Positions 10,015 to 18,716 of a DNA stretch of 64,000 nt are shown here, piece by piece. The notes under the pieces are model-generated. The model did not search any database. It saw only the letters and a list, made by a program, of their open reading frames with translations, and was not told the DNA's origin. Source of the stretch: Brevundimonas sp. UBA6550 (lineage in GTDB: Bacteria; Pseudomonadota; Alphaproteobacteria; Caulobacterales; Caulobacteraceae); NCBI RefSeq assembly GCF_002434505.1, contig NZ_DJKE01000012.1:570558-634557 (forward strand), in the 5' to 3' direction. Positions within the stretch are counted from its first letter, which is position 1. Each line of letters begins with the position of its first letter. The position numbers and the translations under genes are program-made.

Positions 10015-10929
10015 ATGGACAGCAACGCACCCCGCATCATCGCGCGCGGCGAGTGGGAGCAGAACGAGTTCGGGGACCTGTCCTACATTCCCCGGCACAA
10101 GGCGCCGCCGATGGGCGATGCGCGCGGCAATATCGGCCCCTGGCAGGACGGGCGCGATCCCGACGACCTGCCGGTCGACGAATATGTCCCCGGCGCCCCC
10201 ACCGATCCGGCGGTCGCCGCCGCGATGGCCGAGATCATGGCCGCGCGGGACGCGGCGGGGGCCGACATCATGGCCGCGCGGGACGCGGCCGGGGCCGGGT
10301 CGCGCGGCGGCTATGTCCGCGCGTCGGAGGCCGCGTGGCAGGCGGCGGCGAAGGACTATCTGGCGGGCGCCAGCGCCGAGACGGTCAGCGCCCGTTACGG
10401 CATGGCGGTCAGCACCTTTCGCGCCCGCGCCGCCGAGGAAGGCTGGCGGCGCCGGGACCAGCCCGACCCCGCGCCTCTGGACGATCGCGCGGACGAGGCC
10501 GACCTGCCAGCCGACCTTGACGACGAGCCGGCCGATTTCGCCGCCATGGCCGATCAGGCGCGGGCGCGGCTGAACCGGGCGGTCCAGGCCGGGCGCGCGC
10601 TGGAGGCCGCCCGCTGGATGCGGCTGCACCTCAGCCTGTCGGCCCTGGCGCGCCGGACGGACGGCGACGCGGCGCCCCCGCCCCCTGCCCCGTCGCCGCC
10701 TGAACCGAAGGAACCCGACCTGCTCGACCGCGCCGGCGCCGTCGCGCGCGAGATCGGCGTCATCGCCCGCGCGGCCATGGCCCTGACGCCCGGCGACATC
10801 GCCGGCCGCGACGCCCTGATGGCGCGTGTGGAGGCGCTGGACGACCTGAAGCCGTCGCCGATTTCAGACGATCTGCACACATTGGACGGTGTTTTTGTTC
10901 AGCCGACGTCCGCCACCCAGCCGCCGTGA
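10015..10929 (+). CDS. Helix-turn-helix protein of unknown function
   Basis: A 304-residue acidic protein. The ATG at 10015 follows a GGAGG site; the frame is open upstream but without protein-like sequence. Residues around 110-145 (AAKDYLAGASAETVSARYGM then STFRARAAEEGWRRRD) look like a DNA-binding HTH of the type found in phage terminase small subunits and resolvase-like proteins. Before it lies a perfect tandem 11-residue repeat (IMAARDAAGAD / IMAARDAAGAG). A proline-rich linker (PPPPAPSPPEPKEPD) precedes a C-terminal helical part. No other phage gene is near. Function unknown. Confidence 0.6.
   Translation: MDSNAPRIIARGEWEQNEFGDLSYIPRHKAPPMGDARGNIGPWQDGRDPDDLPVDEYVPGAPTDPAVAAAMAEIMAARDAAGADIMAARDAAGAGSRGGYVRASEAAWQAAAKDYLAGASAETVSARYGMAVSTFRARAAEEGWRRRDQPDPAPLDDRADEADLPADLDDEPADFAAMADQARARLNRAVQAGRALEAARWMRLHLSLSALARRTDGDAAPPPPAPSPPEPKEPDLLDRAGAVAREIGVIARAAMALTPGDIAGRDALMARVEALDDLKPSPISDDLHTLDGVFVQPTSATQPP
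10234..10299 (+). repeat. Tandem 33-base repeat (two copies)
   Basis: Two nearly identical 33-base units, 10234-10266 and 10267-10299, code for an 11-residue repeat inside the HTH protein. A recent in-frame duplication is the simple explanation. Confidence 0.75.
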
Positions 10930-10948
10930 TCTCGCACCGTCTCCCAGT

Positions 10949-10978
10949 TTCCGGGTTCGTCCGCCGGACGCCCCGGAA
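10949..10978. terminator. Hairpin between convergent genes
   Basis: TTCCGGG at 10949-10955 pairs with CCCGGAA at 10972-10978, and the interior holds a further GTCCGCCGGAC partial palindrome. It lies between the stops of the HTH gene and the DsbA-like gene, so it could serve both strands. No T-run. Confidence 0.35.
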
Positions 10979-10996
10979 TGACGGCAGGGCTGCGCC

Positions 10997-11668
10997 TCAC
11001 CCCTCCGACGCGATCTGTCGCAGCGCCTGTTCGAACGCCTGGGGCGGCTGGCCGCCCGAGATCAGATATTTGCCCTCGACCACCACGGCCGGGACCGAAC
11101 TGACGCCCCGCGACCGCCACAGCTCCTCGGCCTGTCGCACCGCCCGGGCGTAGCGGCCCGAGGCCAGCACCTCGGCCGCCTCGGCCCGGTCCAGGCCCGC
11201 CGCTTGCGCCGCCTCGGTCAGGACGCGGGCGTCGGTGATGTTCTTGTTGTCGGTGAAATGGGCGGCGAACAGCGCCTGTTTCAGCGCCTTCTGCCTGTCG
11301 GGCGCGGTCTCGTGCGCCCAGTGCAGCAGGCGGTGGGCGTCGAAGGTGTTCCAGATGCGGCTGTCCGGCCCCATCCGCATGTCGAAGCCGACCTCGGCCG
11401 CCCGCTCGCGGATCATGGCCCGGTTGGCGGCGGACTGTTCGGGGGTCGACCCATATTTGCGGGCGATGTGTTCGCCGACGTTCTCGCCCTCGGGCGCCAT
11501 CCGGGGGTTCAGCTCGAACGGCTGGAAGGCGATGTCGGCGGCGATCCCCTCGGCCTTCAGCGTGTCCAGCGCGGTCTCCAGCCCGCCCAGCCCCACCACG
11601 CACCAGGGGCAGACCACGTCGGAGACGAAGTCGATCTTGAGGGTCTTGGTCGGAGTGATCGCGGACAT
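10997..11668 (-). CDS. DsbA family oxidoreductase (FrnE-like)
   Basis: A 223-residue thioredoxin-fold protein. The N-terminal KIDFVSDVVCPWCVVG carries the CPWC active site (Cys20, Cys23), followed by the all-helical insert of the DsbA/FrnE group and the late cis-proline region VSSVPAVVVEGKYLISGGQP. No signal peptide is seen from the ATG at 11668, so it acts in the cytoplasm, as for FrnE-type 2-hydroxychromene-isomerase-like proteins. An in-frame ATG at 11758 would add unrelated residues that run into the inverted repeat. Likely a thiol-disulphide oxidoreductase; substrate unknown. Confidence 0.85.
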   Translation of the reverse strand: MSAITPTKTLKIDFVSDVVCPWCVVGLGGLETALDTLKAEGIAADIAFQPFELNPRMAPEGENVGEHIARKYGSTPEQSAANRAMIRERAAEVGFDMRMGPDSRIWNTFDAHRLLHWAHETAPDRQKALKQALFAAHFTDNKNITDARVLTEAAQAAGLDRAEAAEVLASGRYARAVRQAEELWRSRGVSSVPAVVVEGKYLISGGQPPQAFEQALRQIASEG

Positions 11669-11725
11669 GGCGGCGGCCTTCTGGAACAGCGAGTGTTGCG
11701 AAGGATATGGGAAGGCGAGGCTTTT

Positions 11726-11841
11726 AGTGAAGAGTGCTGGTGAGCAAGCGGTGAGCATTTTCCTTAGGCGGCGCGACGATGGCCAGGGTCGCGACGACGA
11801 GGCCAGCGTGGATCACCTCTTGCTCACCAGCACTCTTCACT
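11726..11841. repeat. Perfect 23-base inverted repeat with 70-base spacer
   Basis: Arm 11726-11748 (AGTGAAGAGTGCTGG then TGAGCAAG) is matched exactly by its reverse complement at 11819-11841. The 70-base spacer has no ORF. It sits between the DUF1206 and DsbA-like genes. The arm is rich in GTGA steps, like the element inside thiC. Confidence 0.85.
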
Positions 11842-11854
11842 CCCACAACCGCCC

Positions 11855-12745
11855 CTACCCGATCTTCAGGTCCCGAGGCGGCCGGATGCGCCGCCAGCGC
11901 GCCTCCACGAAGGCGAAGGCCCCGAACGCCATCAGCCCCGCCGCCGTCAGCCCCAGGATCACCGAGCCGCCCGGCTGGGCCTCCAGCGCGTCCAGGGCCG
12001 CCGCCGTCGTCGTAACCTCGCCCGAGCGCGCATGAAGCCCCGCCAGCACCACGAACACCCCCAGCGGCAGATAGGCGAAGCCCCGCGCGGCGTATCCCGC
12101 CCTCGCCAGGGCGGTGGCCGTCCCGCAGAAGGCCCTGGGACAGGCCAGGGCGTCGTCGAAGTCGTCGCGGAAGGCCCTGACGATGTTGCCGACGCCGACG
12201 CCCAGCACCGTCAGCCCGGCCCCGATCAGCAGCGCCTCGCCGAACGGCAGGGCCAGCAGGGCGGCGGCCTTCTCCTGGTTCTCGGCGACGCTCTCGGCCT
12301 GGGCGGAAGAGGCGTCGGTCGCCTCGGCGAACTCGTCCAGATACTCGAACACCCCCGACGCCAGCACGCCGTAGAACAGGCCGCTGACCGCCTGGCCCGC
12401 CCGCGTGGTCCAGCCCTTCAGGTCGGTCCCCTCATGGTCGGCGTCGAACACCGCCTGCAGCACGCGCCAGCCGACGAAGGCCCACAGGCCCAGGCCCAGC
12501 AGCACCAGCCAGACCTTGCCGAACGGCTGTTCCGCCAGCCAGCCCGCCGCCCCGCTGGTCCCCACCGCCTCGCCGATCCGGTCGGTCGCGGCCAGAAGCG
12601 TCAGGGCGCCCGCCGACAGATAGACGAAGCCCCGCGCCCCATAGCCGATCCGCGCCGCCCCCTCCAGCAGCGTCGCCAGCGAGGGTCGGCCCACGATACG
12701 GCCGATGTCGGCGGTGGCGCGGCGAAAGGTCTTGGCGGCGGTCAT
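11855..12745 (-). CDS. DUF1206 family membrane protein
   Basis: A 296-residue protein with six hydrophobic segments arranged as three two-helix units. Each unit opens with a similar motif; the clearest are RIGYGARGFVYLSAGALTLL near residue 33 and RAGYAARGFAYLPLGVFVVL in the last third. This internal triplication is the hallmark of DUF1206. A charged middle loop (ATDASSAQAESVAENQEKAA) separates units two and three. Function unknown; inner-membrane location predicted. Single gene on the minus strand with the long inverted repeat downstream. Confidence 0.85.
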   Translation of the reverse strand: MTAAKTFRRATADIGRIVGRPSLATLLEGAARIGYGARGFVYLSAGALTLLAATDRIGEAVGTSGAAGWLAEQPFGKVWLVLLGLGLWAFVGWRVLQAVFDADHEGTDLKGWTTRAGQAVSGLFYGVLASGVFEYLDEFAEATDASSAQAESVAENQEKAAALLALPFGEALLIGAGLTVLGVGVGNIVRAFRDDFDDALACPRAFCGTATALARAGYAARGFAYLPLGVFVVLAGLHARSGEVTTTAAALDALEAQPGGSVILGLTAAGLMAFGAFAFVEARWRRIRPPRDLKIG

Positions 12746-12864
12746 CGCATCTCCGGCGGCGGGGCGCCCCTAAACGTCCAATGCCGACAAAGGCTCAATA
12801 CCCTTTTAGGTTGTATTGCCTGTCGGGCAGGCGGCGCGACGCTTAGGAGAACATCGGTCATCTC

Positions 12865-13080
12865 ATGGGAGCGGGTCCATTGCGCATCTACGAGTTTCAT
12901 TTCTTTGATCGGGCGGATCGCCGACCCTTGCTGGATTTCTTCGACGGCGCCGACGACGATGCGGCGCTGGTCGTGGCCCTGGCCCGGCTGGCCGACCATA
13001 GGTCCTGCGTCGGCGTCGAAGTGCACGAGGCAGGCAGAATGGTCGCGAGATTGCGACGAGACCAGTCTGCGGCCCTCTGA
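12865..13080 (+). CDS. Small hypothetical protein
   Basis: A 71-residue ORF; the protein core is RIYEFHFFDRADRRPLLDFF followed by DAALVVALARLADHRSCVGV. This resembles small alphaproteobacterial proteins with a beta-alpha-alpha-beta outline, but I cannot name a family. The ATG at 12865 has a distant GGAGA (12846); an in-frame TTG at 12880 has GGGAGCGGG just before it and may be the true start, giving MRIYEFHF. Function unknown. Confidence 0.5.
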   Translation: MGAGPLRIYEFHFFDRADRRPLLDFFDGADDDAALVVALARLADHRSCVGVEVHEAGRMVARLRRDQSAAL

Positions 13081-13243
13081 CCGATGGGATGCGCAATACG
13101 GTGATATCGGGCTTTTGCCCCAAGAGCTGAAGTCCAATGCTGTCGCGCCATGTCGGGTTGCGACAGACGCGGCGAGCGGGGGACGGGCGCATGGGGGTGG
13201 CCGCGATGATCGGGCGCGACAGGGCGCGGCGGGTGGACGCCCG

Positions 13244-14683
13244 TCAGCTCTGGGCCGCCGGCAGTTCCAGCACCGCCTTCAGCCCGCCCATGTCGCTGTC
13301 CGCCAGGGTCAGCCGCCCGCCGTAGGCGCGGGTCAGGTCGTCCACGATCGACAGGCCCAGGCCCGACCCCGGCGCGCTTTCGTCCAGCCGCGCGCCGCGC
13401 TGCATGACCGTGTCGCGCTGGTCGGCGGGCAGGCCCGGCCCGTCGTCCTCGACCACCAGGATCATCTGCCCCAGGCCACTGCCGCCGGCCGAGACGCGCA
13501 CCCGGCGCCGGGCGAACTTGGCGGCGTTCTCGATCAGATTGCCCAGGATCTCCTGCAGGTCCTGCCGCTCGCCCAGGAAGGCCAGGTCGTCGGGCGCGCG
13601 CCAGTCGATCTCGACCCCCTTGGTGCGGAACACCTGTTCGATCATGACCGCCAGCTCGTCCAGCACCTCGGGCACCGGCGTCGTCTCGCCCAGGCCGTGG
13701 GCGGCGCGGGCGGCGGCGCGGGCGCGGCGCAGGTGGTGGTCGACCTGGCCCTGCATGACCTGGGTCTGGCGGCGCACCAGTTCGGGCAGCGGCCCCTCCT
13801 GCGTCCCCGCCTCGGCCAGCATGACCGAGATCGGCGTCTTCAGCGCATGGGCCAGGTTGCCGACGTGGGTGCGCTGGCGCTCGACCACCTCCTGATTATG
13901 GTCCAGCAGGCGATTGACCTGTTCGGCCAGGGGCTGGATCTCCAGCGGATAGGACCGGCCGATCCGCGCCGACCTGCCCTTGCGCACGTCCGCGATCTCG
14001 TCTCGCAGGTCGAACAGGGGCCGCAGGCCGATCCGCACCTGGATGAAGACCGCCGACACCAGCCCCAGCCCCAGGATCATCAGGGCGATCCAGGCGACAT
14101 GGGCGAACTGGCGCGTGTCGGCGTCCACCTCGGACCGGTCCACGGCGGCGATGAAGATGATCGGATGCTCGTGCCGGGGGATGGACTTCATGCTGGCGGC
14201 GACGCGCAGGGGCTCGCGCGTCTCGGCGTCGTCCTTGGGGCCGGTCGTGTTGAAGGTGATGACGTCGCCGAAGGCCGCGTCCAGGCGCCGGGGCAGGTCC
14301 GGCGGCAGCGCCAGGTCATAGCGCCACAGCGAGTTGGAGCGCGCCAGATTGACCAGCCGCCCGTCGGGCCGCACCTCCAGGATCTGCCAGTATTTGCCCG
14401 ACAGCAGGCGCAGGGTGCGGGCGTCCTGAATCTGGGGCGACACGTCGCCGGGCGGGGTGCGGCTGGCGGCGACCACGATCTCGTCGATGGTCTCGTTCAG
14501 CGTGGCCCCCAGTCGCCGCAGGGCCGATTCCTGGAAGGCCTGGGTCAGGACCAGGGCCGCGATCACCAGGGCCACCAGGATCCAGGCCGAGGCCAGCCAG
14601 ATCAGCCGGCGCGTCAGCGACCGGCCCGGCCGCCCGAACCAGCGCCCCCAGTCCAGACGTTTCGCGACCGGCGCCTCGGTCAC
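13244..14683 (-). CDS. Sensor histidine kinase
   Basis: A 479-residue kinase. TM1 is around residues 28-48 (LIWLASAWILVALVIAALVL), the periplasmic sensor covers about 50-195, TM2 about 196-215, and a HAMP-like linker follows (IGLRPLFDLRDEI). The phosphoacceptor His279 lies in NLAHALKTPISV. The ATPase part has the N box (NLIENAAKFA), the G1 box (VEDDGPGLP) and the G2 box (GSGLGLSIV). It overlaps the response regulator gene by four bases. The overall layout is that of the PhoQ-like kinases; the signal is unknown. Confidence 0.92.
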   Translation of the reverse strand: MTEAPVAKRLDWGRWFGRPGRSLTRRLIWLASAWILVALVIAALVLTQAFQESALRRLGATLNETIDEIVVAASRTPPGDVSPQIQDARTLRLLSGKYWQILEVRPDGRLVNLARSNSLWRYDLALPPDLPRRLDAAFGDVITFNTTGPKDDAETREPLRVAASMKSIPRHEHPIIFIAAVDRSEVDADTRQFAHVAWIALMILGLGLVSAVFIQVRIGLRPLFDLRDEIADVRKGRSARIGRSYPLEIQPLAEQVNRLLDHNQEVVERQRTHVGNLAHALKTPISVMLAEAGTQEGPLPELVRRQTQVMQGQVDHHLRRARAAARAAHGLGETTPVPEVLDELAVMIEQVFRTKGVEIDWRAPDDLAFLGERQDLQEILGNLIENAAKFARRRVRVSAGGSGLGQMILVVEDDGPGLPADQRDTVMQRGARLDESAPGSGLGLSIVDDLTRAYGGRLTLADSDMGGLKAVLELPAAQS

Positions 14684-15360
14684 GCCGGTTCGGATTCGCC
14701 CGCCAGCGGCGTCAGCCGGTATCCCAGGCCGCGCACCGTCTCGATCCGGTCAGGCCCCACCTTCTTGCGGACCCGGCCGATGAAGACCTCGATGGTGTTG
14801 GAATCCCGGTCGAAATCCTGGTCGTACAGATGTTCGACCAGCTCGGTCCGGCTGATGACGCGGCCCTGATGCATCATCATGTAATGCAGCAGCCGGTACT
14901 CCAGCGACGTCAGCCGCAGCGGCTCGCCGTTGACGCTGGCCCGCGCCGCGCGGGGATCCAGTCGCAAGCCCCCGCACGACAGGGTCGCCGAGGCGATGCC
15001 CGCCGAGCGGCGCAGCAGGGCCCGCAGACGCGCCAGCAGCTCCTCGGTATGGAAGGGTTTGGTCAGATAGTCGTCGGCGCCCGCGTCGAAGCCCGCCACC
15101 TTGTCCGACCAGGCGCCGCGCGCCGTCAGGATCAGGACCGGCGTGGTCTTGCCCTCGCGCCGCCAGCGCTCCAGCACCGACACCCCGTCGATCTTGGGCA
15201 GGCCCAGGTCCAGCACGATCACGTTATAGGGTTCGTTCTCGCCCAGATAATGGGCTTCCTCGCCGTCCGGGGCGTGGTCCACGGCGTATCCCGCGTCGCC
15301 CAGAGCCGCCTTCAGCTGACGCGACAGGTCCGCGTCGTCCTCGACCAGAAGCACGCGCAT
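14680..15360 (-). CDS. OmpR-family response regulator
   Basis: A 226-residue two-domain regulator. The receiver has Asp8/Asp9 in the acidic pocket, phosphoacceptor Asp51 (VIVLDLGLPKIDG) and the Lys of YLTKPF. The C-terminal winged helix is OmpR/PhoB-type (LTSLEYRLLHYMMM, then EVFIGRVRKKVG). It sits between a small PepSY-like gene and the kinase, with 1- and 4-base overlaps, so the three form one operon. The kinase-regulator pair resembles PhoP/PhoQ-type systems. Confidence 0.93.
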   Translation of the reverse strand: MRVLLVEDDADLSRQLKAALGDAGYAVDHAPDGEEAHYLGENEPYNVIVLDLGLPKIDGVSVLERWRREGKTTPVLILTARGAWSDKVAGFDAGADDYLTKPFHTEELLARLRALLRRSAGIASATLSCGGLRLDPRAARASVNGEPLRLTSLEYRLLHYMMMHQGRVISRTELVEHLYDQDFDRDSNTIEVFIGRVRKKVGPDRIETVRGLGYRLTPLAGESEPA

Positions 15361-15695
15361 CAGTTGGGCCTGCGTCGTTGAGTGTTGTCGGAACCACCCT
15401 GGCGGGCCTGGCCCGTCTGGCCGTCGACGACGACCTCGCGCACGCGACCGTCGCGTTCGACCAGGACGGAGTAGTTGCCGTCGCGGCGCGGCTGGGTGTC
15501 GATGGGGCGGCCGCCCCCGGCCTCGCCGCCGCGACGACGCGCCTCGTCGGGACTGACGCGCGGGCCGCGATCTTGCGAGCGCTGGTCCTGATCGCGCGAC
15601 TGGGCGGCCGCCTCCGTGGTCAGGACAGGGGCGAAGACCAGGGCCATGATCAGGGCCTGGACGGCGACGATGGGACTGGCGAGCTTGCGGGACAT
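15360..15695 (-). CDS. Small exported PepSY-like protein
   Basis: A 111-residue protein from ATG 15695 with an AAGGGGG ribosome site upstream; ATGs at 15719 and 15803 are alternatives. A signal sequence (IVAVQALIMALVFAPVLTTE, then AAAQ) is followed by a charged low-complexity stretch and a C-terminal YSVLVERDGRVREVVVDGQT, which fits a single PepSY-type beta-alpha-beta unit. The stop overlaps the response regulator start (TGATG). Small PepSY proteins near two-component systems often modulate the kinase in the periplasm; that role is inferred. Confidence 0.65.
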   Translation of the reverse strand: MSRKLASPIVAVQALIMALVFAPVLTTEAAAQSRDQDQRSQDRGPRVSPDEARRRGGEAGGGRPIDTQPRRDGNYSVLVERDGRVREVVVDGQTGQARQGGSDNTQRRRPN

Positions 15696-15915
15696 GGCGA
15701 CCGATCTAGCCCCCTTCATCTGAACGGGTGCTGAATGCCTCGTATAGGTCAACAGCCGCCGCGCGCCAAACCGGGGATCGCGCAAACCTGTCGATCCGGT
15801 CATCCCGATGAACGCCGCCTGATCGCCGCCGTTCAGATCGGGCTCAGGCCAGGGAGGGTCTTATCGCGTCGACGCCGGCCGTTTCCGACCGGCGCAGTCC
15901 TTGAAGGAGACCCAC

Positions 15916-16296
15916 ATGCGCAAGCTCGTCGCCCCCGCCCTCATCCTGGCCGCCGTCTCCGTCGCGGCCCCGTCAATGGCCCAGTCCTATCACCGCCCGG
16001 CGCCGCCCCCGCCCCATCATGGCCCCCAGCACGCCGGCTATGGCGCCTGGCAGTCGATCAACGCCCGCCAGGCCAATCTGGATCGCCGCATCGACGGGGG
16101 CGTCCGTACCGGCCAGCTCAGCCGCCGCGAAGCCGTCCGCCTGCGCGGCGAGTTCAACAGCTTGTTGCGGCTGGAAGCCAACTACCGTCGCGGCGGCCTG
16201 ACGGCGTGGGAGCGCGCCGACCTGGACCGCCGCTTCGACCGCCTGTCGGCCCAGATCCGCTACGAACGCGGCGACCGGGACCATCGGCGCGGCTAA
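15916..16296 (+). CDS. Exported Arg-rich protein of unknown function
   Basis: A 126-residue protein starting MRKLVAPALILAAVSVAAPS after AAGGAG. The signal peptide likely ends at SMAQ. The mature part has a His/Pro-rich stretch (HRPAPPPPHHGPQHAGY), possibly metal binding, then a helical repeat-like region with NLDRRIDGGVRTGQLSRREA and RADLDRRFDRLSAQIRYERG. Proteins of this outline are common in Caulobacterales and sphingomonads but have no assigned role. Divergent from the PepSY/two-component operon, so it could be a target of that system. Confidence 0.65.
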   Translation: MRKLVAPALILAAVSVAAPSMAQSYHRPAPPPPHHGPQHAGYGAWQSINARQANLDRRIDGGVRTGQLSRREAVRLRGEFNSLLRLEANYRRGGLTAWERADLDRRFDRLSAQIRYERGDRDHRRG

Positions 16297-16322
16297 AACC
16301 CCAGGACGGACCTTTCGGCAGG

Positions 16323-17120
16323 TCAGCGCGCCCCGGTCGACACGGCCGGGGTGCGCGTCGCCGCGCGGACCTGGGCCAGTTCGCGGGCGGCGACGGCGAA
16401 GTCGGCCTGGAAGGCCGGGTCGGCCTTCAGGGCGGCGAACAGGGCCGCGCCGACGATGCGGCCGGCCTCGACGTCGCTGACGTAATGGACGCCGCAGATC
16501 GCCCGGCTGTCGCCATAGGCCAGGCCGCGCGCCAGGATCTGGTCGGCGCGGTCGGGGGCCATTTCGGACAGGACCAGCGCCCAGGCCCAGCCCAGGGCCG
16601 AATGGCCGGAGGGATAGGAGCCGCTGGCCGCCAGCCACGGCTCGGGCGCGAAACAGGTCTCGGCCGGTTCGGACACGAAGGGGCGCGGACGGATGAAGCC
16701 GCGCTTGGCCGGGGTCTGGATCGTCTCCAGGTCGCCCAGCATCCGCCCCAGCAGCCGCGTCAGGGTGGGCATCCGTTCGGGCGTGAAGGCGACGCCCAGC
16801 GCCTGGTCGAACACGCGCGGCGCGGACGGGGTCTCGATCTCGTTGTCGGCGCGCGCCTGGTCCCAGCGGGCGGTCCCTTTCAGGGCGCGGGTGGCGCGGT
16901 AATAGGCCAGGTCGTCCTGTTCCCTCAGCGATCCCGCCTCGGGCGGCGGCGGCAGGAAGGCGGAGGCGTCGGGCGCGTGCGCCGCGTCCAGATAGCCGTG
17001 CGGATGATCGCGAAAGCCGGTCCAGAAGCCGGGGGTTGGCGCGGGCGCGGAGGCGCAGCCGACGAGGGTCAGGGCCAGGGCGGCCGCCGTCGACCGGCGA
17101 CCGAAAAGGGAAAGACGCAT
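16323..17120 (-). CDS. PAP2 / class A acid phosphatase lipoprotein
   Basis: A 265-residue phosphatase with the vanadate-peroxidase-like PAP2 signature: KRGFIRPRP at 139-147, SYPSGHSALGWA at 169-180 and SRAICGVHYVSDVEAGR at 205-221 with the nucleophile His212. The N-terminus ends in LVGC, so Cys22 is a likely lipid anchor. Class A enzymes release phosphate from many organic monoesters in the periplasm. It lies 24 bases after the PhoD-like gene and is probably the last gene of the phosphorus-scavenging operon. Confidence 0.88.
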   Translation of the reverse strand: MRLSLFGRRSTAAALALTLVGCASAPAPTPGFWTGFRDHPHGYLDAAHAPDASAFLPPPPEAGSLREQDDLAYYRATRALKGTARWDQARADNEIETPSAPRVFDQALGVAFTPERMPTLTRLLGRMLGDLETIQTPAKRGFIRPRPFVSEPAETCFAPEPWLAASGSYPSGHSALGWAWALVLSEMAPDRADQILARGLAYGDSRAICGVHYVSDVEAGRIVGAALFAALKADPAFQADFAVAARELAQVRAATRTPAVSTGAR

Positions 17121-17144
17121 GGAAACTCTGAAACTCTTGGGAAC

Positions 17145-18716
17145 TCAGGCGATCTGGGCGCCGGGACGACCGTCCTCGACGACCCAGGTCTTCAGGGTGG
17201 ACAGCGAGGCCTTGGGATCGCGCACGTCGCTGACGGCCTGATAGCGGGCGGTCATCCGTTGGGGCGTGACGTCCATCGACATGTAGCCCCGCACGCGGCT
17301 GTCGAAGAATTTGATGTGCGGATTGGCCGGCATGGCCGCCATCAGACTGTCGTAGGGCGGGCCGCCGGAGGTGATGGAGGTGCCCACGAACTCGGTCGCG
17401 ACCACCGGCGATCGCTCGTCGCGGCTGTCCAGCAGGACGTCGTTGGTCCAGAAGGAATGGTAGTCGCCGGCCAGGACCACCGGATTGCGCGGCTTGATCG
17501 TGTGCAGCGCCTGGGTCATGCGGTCGCGCGCGGCGGGGAAGCCGTCCCAGGTGTCGGTCCAGTAGCGGGTCTCGCCGTTGGGGTTCTCGAACCGCAGCCC
17601 GGCCATGACCAGGTCCTGACCCAGGATGTTCCAGCGCGCCTCGGCGCCGGCCAGGCCGTCGTACAGCCAGCGTTCCTGCTCGAAGCCCAGGAAGGTGCGC
17701 GACGGGTCGGCGCGGTCCACGCACTGGGCGTCGGCGACGATCTGGCCCCTGGCGCCGCCCTCGTCCACGCAGGCCCCGCGCGAGCGATACTGGCGGCCGT
17801 CCAGCATGAAGAACTCGGCCAGATTGCCATAGCGGACGCGCTTGTGGATCGGCATCTGCAGGCGGCGATCCAGGCGGGTGCGACGGATCGGCATGGCCTC
17901 GTAGAAGGCCTGATAGCCGGCGGCGCGGCGGCGCAGGAAATCGTCGGGCCGGCCGCCCTTGTCGGCCCAGACGCCGGAATAGTTGTCCAGCACCTCGTGG
18001 TCGTCCCAGACCACCAGACAGGGCGCCGCCGCGTGCAGACGCTGCAGGTCCGCGTCGGTCCGGTGCAGCGCATAGCGGTTGCGATAGCCGGCCAGGGTGG
18101 TGGCGTCCTCGAACCCGTAGGGGCGCACGATATTGGCCGCCCGCGCCCCGGTGCGGGTGTATTCGTAGATGTAGTCGCCCAGCAACAGGGTCAGGTCCGG
18201 CGCCTCGTCGGCCATGTGGCCATAGGCGCTGAAATATCCGACCTCCCAGTTCGAGCAGGAGGCGACGGCCAGCTTCAGCCGATCCACCTCCGCATTCGGC
18301 GCCGGCGCCGTGCGGGCCAGGCCGACCGGGCTGCGCTGACCGGCGGCGGTGAACCGATACCAGTAGGGGCGGCCGGGGGTCAGGCCCTGGACCTCCACAT
18401 GGACCGAATGGGCGGCGGCGGCATCCGCCGTGACCTGGCCCGAGGCGACGATGCGGGAAAAGCCCTCATCGGCGGCGACGTCCCAGCGGACCGGGACAGG
18501 CGCGGCCAGACCGCCCTGACCGTCGGCGGCGACCGGATCGACGGCCAGCCGCGTCCACAGCACGAAACCGTCCGGCCACGGATCGCCGCTGGCCACGCCC
18601 AGCGGGAACAGATAGGCCCCGCCCGCCTGGGCCCGACCAAAGCGCAGCACGACGGGGGCGGCGACCAGCCCCCCGATCAGGGCGCGGCGGGAGAAGCCGG
18701 CGTTCAGAACGCTCAT
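17145..18716 (-). CDS. Alkaline phosphatase D family protein
   Basis: A 523-residue PhoD-like phosphodi/monoesterase. SRRALIGG near the start and a hydrophobic stretch indicate Tat export, normal for PhoD because it folds with metals. The N-terminal Fn3-like part (LGVASGDPWPDGFVLWTRL) precedes the catalytic domain: LAVASCSNWE, LLLGDYIYEY, VVWDDHEVLDNY and VLAGDYHSFWTND hold the Ca/Fe ligands. It overlaps the metallophosphoesterase gene by four bases. A second, frameshifted copy of the family lies at 59928-61447. Confidence 0.9.
   Translation of the reverse strand: MSVLNAGFSRRALIGGLVAAPVVLRFGRAQAGGAYLFPLGVASGDPWPDGFVLWTRLAVDPVAADGQGGLAAPVPVRWDVAADEGFSRIVASGQVTADAAAAHSVHVEVQGLTPGRPYWYRFTAAGQRSPVGLARTAPAPNAEVDRLKLAVASCSNWEVGYFSAYGHMADEAPDLTLLLGDYIYEYTRTGARAANIVRPYGFEDATTLAGYRNRYALHRTDADLQRLHAAAPCLVVWDDHEVLDNYSGVWADKGGRPDDFLRRRAAGYQAFYEAMPIRRTRLDRRLQMPIHKRVRYGNLAEFFMLDGRQYRSRGACVDEGGARGQIVADAQCVDRADPSRTFLGFEQERWLYDGLAGAEARWNILGQDLVMAGLRFENPNGETRYWTDTWDGFPAARDRMTQALHTIKPRNPVVLAGDYHSFWTNDVLLDSRDERSPVVATEFVGTSITSGGPPYDSLMAAMPANPHIKFFDSRVRGYMSMDVTPQRMTARYQAVSDVRDPKASLSTLKTWVVEDGRPGAQIA

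Noticed and set aside
12032..14869. 945-residue open frame opposite the histidine kinase and DUF1206 genes
   Set aside because: Antisense shadow typical of GC-rich DNA: His/Gln/Arg-rich, no domains, spans several real genes.
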